Positions 5,866 through 9,867 of a stretch of DNA of 9,867 nt are shown in pieces. The translations under genes and the position numbers were made by a program. Under the pieces are notes generated by a model. The model searched no databases. It saw only the letters and a list, made by a program, of their open reading frames with translations, and had not been told where the DNA came from. This stretch comes from Bacillota bacterium (GTDB lineage Bacteria > Bacillota > Desulfotomaculia > Desulfotomaculales > Desulfallaceae): assembly GCA_009781965.1 (NCBI GenBank), contig WQUS01000286.1, forward strand, positions 1 through 9,867. The letters run 5' to 3'. How positions within the stretch are numbered: position 1 is the first letter of the stretch; every line of letters begins with the position of its first letter.

Positions 5866-7092
5866 TTATGTTCTGTAGCTGCCGTTAATGCGCACATAGT
5901 CGTAAGTGAGATCGCAGCCCCAGGCGGTGGCTTGACCGGAACCCTGTTTAAAATCAATGGTAAACAGCACTTCTTTCTGCTCCAGCGTCAGGGCGGCGGC
6001 CTGCTCGTCAAAAGGCAGGGCCCCGCCGTTTTCCGCCACTTTAATCCCGCCCAGGTAGATATCCACTGTCCCCGGGTCAAAGATCGCACCTGAGTATCCC
6101 GCCGCGCACAGCACCCGGCCCCAGTTGGCGTCCGCACCAAAGACCGCCGCTTTCACCAGGCTTGAGCCAGCCACGGCTTTGGCCGCCAGAGCGGCGTCCG
6201 CATCAGTGGCCGCGCCCAAGACCCGGACCTCCAGCAGTTTGGTGGCCCCTTCGCCGTCCCTGGCCACCGCTACGGCCAGGGTGCGGCAGACCTCTTCCAG
6301 AGCCGCGCAGAAGTCGGCGTAAGCCGGCCCCGCCGCCTCAATGGGCGGATGGCCCGCCGCACCGTTGGCCAGCGCCAGGATGCAATCGTTGGTGCTGGTA
6401 TCACCGTCCACCGTAATCATATTAAAGGTGCGGTCCGCAGCCTGGCGCAAAGCCTGCCGCAGCATCGCCGGGGCAATGGCGGCGTCAGTGGTCACAAAAG
6501 CCAGCATGGTGGCCATGTTGGGATGAATCATGCCCGAACCTTTGGCCATGCCGCCTAAAGTAACCGGGCAGCCGTCCAACTCAAAGGTTACCGCCGCCTC
6601 CTTAAGTATTGTGTCAGTAGTCATAATAGCCGCCGCCGCCTCGGCGCCGCCGCCGGGACGCAGCTCCGCCGCCGCCCGGCGGATGCCCTCCAGCACTCTA
6701 TCTATGGGCATGGGCTGGCCGATTACGCCGGTGGAAGCCACCAGAACCTGCTCCGCCGACATACCCAGCAGCCGCGCTGTTTCCGCCGTCATCGCCAGGG
6801 CGTCGGTTTCACCCCGGGGGCCGTTGCAGGCATTGGCGTTGCCGCTGTTGACGACCACCGCTTGGGCGCTGCCGTCCGCCAAGTGGCGCATCGACACCAG
6901 CACCGGAAAGGCTTTCACCAGGTTAGCGGTAAACACTCCGGCGGCGTCGGCCGGCCGGTCGGAAGCCAGCAAGGCTACGTCTTTGGCGCCGGTTTTTATG
7001 CCCGCCGCCACTCCGGCGGCGCTAAATCCCCGGGGGGCAGTCACCCCGCCGGCGATACTCTTTATTGTCTTTTGCATCTGCGTCTTTTGCAT
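5866..7092 (-). CDS. argJ: Glutamate N-acetyltransferase / amino-acid acetyltransferase (ArgJ)
   Basis: ArgJ moves the acetyl group from N-acetylornithine to glutamate, releasing ornithine and regenerating N-acetylglutamate. Bifunctional forms also use acetyl-CoA. The precursor cleaves itself into two chains. The cleavage site is visible as HPNMATML, with nucleophile Thr195 after Ala194. The oxyanion-hole motif STGVIG is at 120-125. The C-terminus YVRINGSYRT is characteristic of the family. The length of 408 residues is normal. The ATG at 7092 has AAGGGAG nine bases upstream. A second in-frame ATG at 7077 sits in a near-repeat of the first codons (MQKTQ-MQKTI). argC ends 18 bp upstream. Whether this enzyme is mono- or bifunctional cannot be told from sequence; absence of argA and argE in the genome would argue for bifunctional. 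Confidence 0.96.
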   Translation of the reverse strand: MQKTQMQKTIKSIAGGVTAPRGFSAAGVAAGIKTGAKDVALLASDRPADAAGVFTANLVKAFPVLVSMRHLADGSAQAVVVNSGNANACNGPRGETDALAMTAETARLLGMSAEQVLVASTGVIGQPMPIDRVLEGIRRAAAELRPGGGAEAAAAIMTTDTILKEAAVTFELDGCPVTLGGMAKGSGMIHPNMATMLAFVTTDAAIAPAMLRQALRQAADRTFNMITVDGDTSTNDCILALANGAAGHPPIEAAGPAYADFCAALEEVCRTLAVAVARDGEGATKLLEVRVLGAATDADAALAAKAVAGSSLVKAAVFGADANWGRVLCAAGYSGAIFDPGTVDIYLGGIKVAENGGALPFDEQAAALTLEQKEVLFTIDFKQGSGQATAWGCDLTYDYVRINGSYRT

Positions 7093-7110
7093 CAGCGCTA
7101 ACTCCCTTCA

Positions 7111-8154
7111 TTACGGATACAGCCCGGGCCGATCCAGGCCGGCGGTCTCGGGCAGTCCGCACATCAGGTTCATGTTCTGCACGGCCTGGCCCGCCGCTCC
7201 CTTAATTAAATTATCAATGACGGCAATAATCACCGCCCGGCCGGTGCGCTCATCAACCACCGGCGCGATATCGCAGTGGTTGGAACCGGTAACCGCCTTG
7301 GTTTGCGGCAGCATCCCCGCAGGCAGCAAACGGACGAAGAATTCGTCCCGGTAAAAGTCTTCGTAAATGGCGCGCACTGCCGCCAAACTAACCGGTTTGT
7401 TCAGCCTGGCGTAAATGGTGCTTAAAATCCCCCTGTTCATCGGCGTTAAATGAGGGGTGAAGGAGAGCATCAGGTCCTCCCCGGCCAGGCCGCTCAGTTC
7501 CTGCTCAATCTCGGGGGTATGCCTGTGCAGCCCCACATTGTAAGCACGGAAATTTTCGTTCACTTCGCTGAAGTGAGTGCCCAGGTCCAGGCCGCGCCCG
7601 GCGCCGGAAACACCGGATTTGCTGTCGGCCACCAAGGTGGCGAGATCCGCCAGGCCGCTTTTAAGCAGCGGCGCCAGGCCCAGGATTACGCTGGTGGGAT
7701 AGCAGCCCGGGTTGCCCACCAGAACAGCGGTTTTGATTTGCTCCCGGTGGATTTCCGGCAGGCCGTAAACCGCTTCCTTAAGCAGTTCCGGCGCCTCATG
7801 GGGCACTTTGTACCACTGTTCGTAAACTTCGGGCCGCCGGAAACGAAAATCGGCGCCCAAATCGATTAATTTTTTGCCGGCCGCCAGCACTTGCCGGGCC
7901 ACGGGAGCAGCGTGCCCATGGGGCAGCGCTGTAAATAAAATATCGCATTCCCCGGCCAGGGCCGGCACATCCAGTGCCCGGCACAGCTGGGGCACGTATT
8001 GATACAGATATGGATAAACTTCGCTAAAGGACCGACCAGCGTAATTCCTGGAGGCCAAAGCCGTCAGCTCAACATCCGGATGAGCCGACAGGATGCGGAC
8101 CAACTCCGCCCCGGCGTACCCGGTAGCGCCAATGACGCCTGCTTTAATTTTCAT
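7111..8154 (-). CDS. argC: N-acetyl-gamma-glutamyl-phosphate reductase
   Basis: This NADPH-dependent reductase converts N-acetylglutamyl-5-phosphate to N-acetylglutamate semialdehyde. The N-terminal dinucleotide-binding motif GATGYAG is at 9-15. The catalytic cysteine lies in GNPGCYPT (Cys151). I chose the ATG at 8154 (347 residues). AGAAGGG (8164-8170) lies nine bases before it, but directly abuts the ATG at 8163, which would add only three residues. It is the first gene of the arg operon, about 39 nt downstream of the predicted transcription start, and ArgR-type boxes overlap its promoter. It is divergent from the small gene at 8307. Confidence 0.96.
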   Translation of the reverse strand: MKIKAGVIGATGYAGAELVRILSAHPDVELTALASRNYAGRSFSEVYPYLYQYVPQLCRALDVPALAGECDILFTALPHGHAAPVARQVLAAGKKLIDLGADFRFRRPEVYEQWYKVPHEAPELLKEAVYGLPEIHREQIKTAVLVGNPGCYPTSVILGLAPLLKSGLADLATLVADSKSGVSGAGRGLDLGTHFSEVNENFRAYNVGLHRHTPEIEQELSGLAGEDLMLSFTPHLTPMNRGILSTIYARLNKPVSLAAVRAIYEDFYRDEFFVRLLPAGMLPQTKAVTGSNHCDIAPVVDERTGRAVIIAVIDNLIKGAAGQAVQNMNLMCGLPETAGLDRPGLYP

Positions 8155-8163
8155 GACCAGCAT

Positions 8164-8170
8164 CCCTTCT
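8164..8170 (-). promoter_or_regulatory. Ribosome binding site deciding the argC start
   Basis: On the minus strand this reads AGAAGGG. It touches the ATG at 8163 with no spacer but stands nine bases before the ATG at 8154, so the inner ATG is the likely start. Confidence 0.6.
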
Positions 8171-8191
8171 AAAAAAACAATCTAGGAAGCA

Positions 8192-8229
8192 ATGAAATAA
8201 TTATACATATAATTGCATAAAAATACAAT
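8192..8229. promoter_or_regulatory. Two ArgR-type operators (ARG boxes) in tandem
   Basis: Box 1 (8212-8229) reads ATTGCATAAAAATACAAT. It fits the ARG-box core TG-N-AT-WWWW-AT-N-CA at every conserved position and is close to the Bacillus form CATGAATAAAAATKCAAK. Box 2 (8192-8209) reads ATGAAATAATTATACATA and fits AT-WWWW-AT-N-CA, but its TG is shifted by one base. The 2-bp gap between boxes matches the paired spacing usual for ArgR/AhrC hexamer binding. Both overlap the arg promoter, so arginine-dependent repression is inferred. The argR gene itself is not in the window. Confidence 0.7.
8200..8228 (-). promoter_or_regulatory. arg operon promoter
   Basis: On the minus strand, TTGTAT (8228-8223) and a perfect TATAAT (8205-8200) are separated by 17 bp. 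Transcription would start near 8193, about 39 nt before the argC ATG. The -35 lies inside ARG box 1 and the -10 inside ARG box 2, which supports both calls. Confidence 0.7.
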
Positions 8230-8306
8230 ACCAATCTTATGCACACAAAGAGTTTTGGTTCATAAATTATTAGAACAAAACTATTCCAAGGAGGCATGGT
8301 CAAACA

Positions 8307-8546
8307 ATGCCTAATAACCAGAACCCGTTCCACAGCCCCTTGCTTGCCGTCATTTTGCTGCTGCTGGCCGGCGGCGGCGAAGACAGCCATGAACGCATTA
8401 ACAGCATGAGCCGGATGATTGCGTCGCTGCAAGAGACTTTTCGGAGCATCAATACCGGAATAGAAACCTTTCACGCCGAAGTAGTGCCCATGTTTCAAAA
8501 GCGGCTGCCCAGCGGTAATGAGGAAGAATACGACGAAGACGAGTAA
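8307..8546 (+). CDS. Small protein of unknown function, hydrophobic N-terminal segment
   Basis: I do not recognise this 79-residue product. It starts MPNNQNPFHS, followed by a short hydrophobic stretch (about residues 11-21, PLLAVILLLLA) and a Gly-Gly-Gly turn. A polar, probably helical segment follows (about 25-65), then an acidic tail NEEEYDEDE. The hydrophobic run is short for a membrane span and could be an anchor or a helix packing surface. AAGGAGG (8288-8294) precedes the ATG with a rather long 12-base spacer; no in-frame start lies closer. It ends with two TAA codons in a row, 4 bp from the convergent helicase stop. It is divergent from argC and its upstream region is shared with the ARG boxes. 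The strong ribosome binding site, double stop and neat fit between flanking genes support a real gene. Confidence 0.6.
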   Translation: MPNNQNPFHSPLLAVILLLLAGGGEDSHERINSMSRMIASLQETFRSINTGIETFHAEVVPMFQKRLPSGNEEEYDEDE

Positions 8547-8550
8547 TAAA

Positions 8551-9867
8551 CTAAATCAACACGGCCATTTCGTCTCGGTCAATCACCGTGCGCAGGTCAT
8601 GCATGGACTGGCGCAGCCCGAAATCCTCGCCGGCGGCCCGTTCAATTTGGCGCAGGATATCAATTTCCCGGCGGACAACGGAGAAAATATCGCCCTCTTG
8701 TAAATTGCACATTTTCTGCAGCTCTTCAAAGGTAGCTCCCTTGTACCAGGCTTCCGCCAAAGGGCCGGGCAGCGGCGTCCACACGTTCAGATGCTCGGGC
8801 ACACCGTAACCGCTAAGCTGATTTCGTAACGCGGCTACCTGATCCAGAGGGTATTCCCCCTCCAGCACCACCTCGTCCCGGCCCGGTTCGTAGTCAATGC
8901 CGGCCAGGATGGCAGCAACCTCGGCGGCCGGACAATCCCGCAGAATCCCGGAAAAAACCAGTTCGGTAACCAGGATCTCCTGAACGTGGATATTCAGAGC
9001 GAAAAGGCCCCGGGGCAGCAAGGTTTTGCCGGCAATGAAACCCAGCTTTTCCAGCAGTGCGCACATCTGCTCAAAGTCACGGTGATAGTCGGCCTCGTGT
9101 TTTTTCAGATATTTGTTGCGCCGGATCAGCTCTTTTTTACGTTCCACCATGGCGGTAATTTCGTCGTGGGCGTCCCGGCAAGCCTGATGCAAGCAGTCTT
9201 TAGCCGGCTGAGCCAAGATCCCTTTAATTTGGGCGATCCGTCCCTGCTGATCGGCTTTTTTGCGGTTGCGCCGGTTGCGCAAACGTTTCAGTTCTTTCTT
9301 CAACTTATCCCGCAGCATGGGGCAGGCCGGGCCGTCCTTGTCCGCACAAAAAGTTTGGCGCAGGGAGTAAATAGTCTGGTCCGCCGTCTCCAGCTCGCTG
9401 TTCACGCTGCGGGCTTCCCGGTTATTCTGATATACCGCCAGGTTTTGGGACAAAAACCGCTCGATTTCCGCGTCGGTTTTATAATGCAGCAGGCTGAGCA
9501 CAGTATTGGGGGAAATAATCAGCCGACCCCGCACCGGTTCAACCTGAGTCTCATCAAAAAAGCCGGTTTGCTCCGGAAACTTTTCGTCTATGCGCACGTA
9601 AACGTGCCCTTCCTGATCGTAACCGCGCCGCCCGGCCCGGCCGGCCATCTGAAAAAATTCCCGGTTCAGCAGACCCCGGTGGTTACGGCCGTCCCACTTA
9701 CGGGTAGCGTCGAACACCGTGCTGGCGGCGGGGAAATTAATCCCCACCGCGAAAGTTTCCGTGCAGAAGAGCACAAAGATCAACCGGGCTTCATAGAGAT
9801 TTTCCACCAACTCTTTCAAGGCCGGCGACAGTCCGGCATGGTGGTAGCCGATGCCCTGCTGCAACTG
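8551..9867 (-). CDS. Ski2/Mtr4-like DExH helicase, C-terminal part (runs off window)
   Basis: This is the C-terminal 438 residues of a superfamily 2 helicase. The frame is open to the last base, so the start and the Walker A and B motifs lie outside. Visible are GIGYHHAGL, motif V (TETFAVGINFPA, about 36-47) and motif VI (QMAGRAGRRG, about 73-82). A basic, probably helical insertion (about 155-260) follows, then a DSHCT-type C-terminal domain with WYKGATFEELQ and QEGDIFSVVRREIDILRQI. The family unwinds RNA in decay or processing; actinobacterial HelY and eukaryotic Ski2/Mtr4 are relatives. The exact role here is unknown. Cysteines near residues 174, 182, 225 and 230 could bind a metal, but this is speculative. 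It converges on the small ORF with a 4-bp gap and shows no clear terminator. A TTG at 9864 is internal, not a start. Confidence 0.88.
   Translation of the reverse strand, partial: QLQQGIGYHHAGLSPALKELVENLYEARLIFVLFCTETFAVGINFPAASTVFDATRKWDGRNHRGLLNREFFQMAGRAGRRGYDQEGHVYVRIDEKFPEQTGFFDETQVEPVRGRLIISPNTVLSLLHYKTDAEIERFLSQNLAVYQNNREARSVNSELETADQTIYSLRQTFCADKDGPACPMLRDKLKKELKRLRNRRNRKKADQQGRIAQIKGILAQPAKDCLHQACRDAHDEITAMVERKKELIRRNKYLKKHEADYHRDFEQMCALLEKLGFIAGKTLLPRGLFALNIHVQEILVTELVFSGILRDCPAAEVAAILAGIDYEPGRDEVVLEGEYPLDQVAALRNQLSGYGVPEHLNVWTPLPGPLAEAWYKGATFEELQKMCNLQEGDIFSVVRREIDILRQIERAAGEDFGLRQSMHDLRTVIDRDEMAVLI

Noticed and set aside
6530..7354. 274-codon + strand ORF across argJ and argC
   Set aside because: It is antisense to two intact arg genes. 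Its composition reflects reversed GC-rich codons.
8169..8498. Minus-strand ORF of 109 codons between argC and the helicase
   Set aside because: It runs through the arg promoter and ARG boxes and is antisense to the better supported small + strand ORF. Its AT-rich tail is intergenic in character.

Overview
The window looks like a chromosomal segment from a moderately high-GC Bacillota (Firmicutes) bacterium, perhaps a Clostridia or Negativicutes lineage. The evidence is strong AGGAGG-type ribosome binding sites, frequent GTG/TTG starts, AT-rich spacers between GC-rich genes, a cyclic (ArgJ-type) arginine pathway with ArgR-like operators, and a class II (GlpX) fructose-bisphosphatase. The genus cannot be read from the sequence.

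Layout from left to right: (1) 1-98 is the end of a dispersed palindromic repeat cut by the window edge, followed by an AT-rich promoter region. (2) 243-1220 (+) is glpX. (3) 8154-1243 (-) is an arginine operon transcribed argC-argJ-argB-argD-argF-argG, convergent with glpX. Its genes are 18-72 bp apart except for a gap of about 275 bp between argD and argF. That gap holds a heptamer tandem array, a second and inverted copy of the repeat (149 bp, MITE-like, with a 22-bp perfect stem), and several small hairpins. (4) 8155-8306 is the control region: a promoter for the arg operon overlapped by two ArgR-type boxes. (5) 8307-8546 (+) is a small unrecognised ORF, divergent from argC. (6) 8551-9867 (-) is the C-terminal part of a Ski2/Mtr4-like helicase that runs off the right edge.

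The arg genes encode most of the route from N-acetylglutamate to argininosuccinate. ArgB phosphorylates N-acetylglutamate, ArgC reduces it, ArgD transaminates it, ArgJ releases ornithine and recycles the acetyl group, ArgF makes citrulline and ArgG makes argininosuccinate. argH, the last step, is not in the window and cannot be the next gene of this operon, because argG is followed after 22 bp by convergent glpX.

Most of the window is ordinary metabolism. The least ordinary signal is the repeat family. Two near-identical copies in inverted orientation bracket glpX-argG-argF (about 3.4 kb), and each shows the same end to the gene downstream of it. I saw no transposase, CRISPR array, tRNA, rRNA or defence system.
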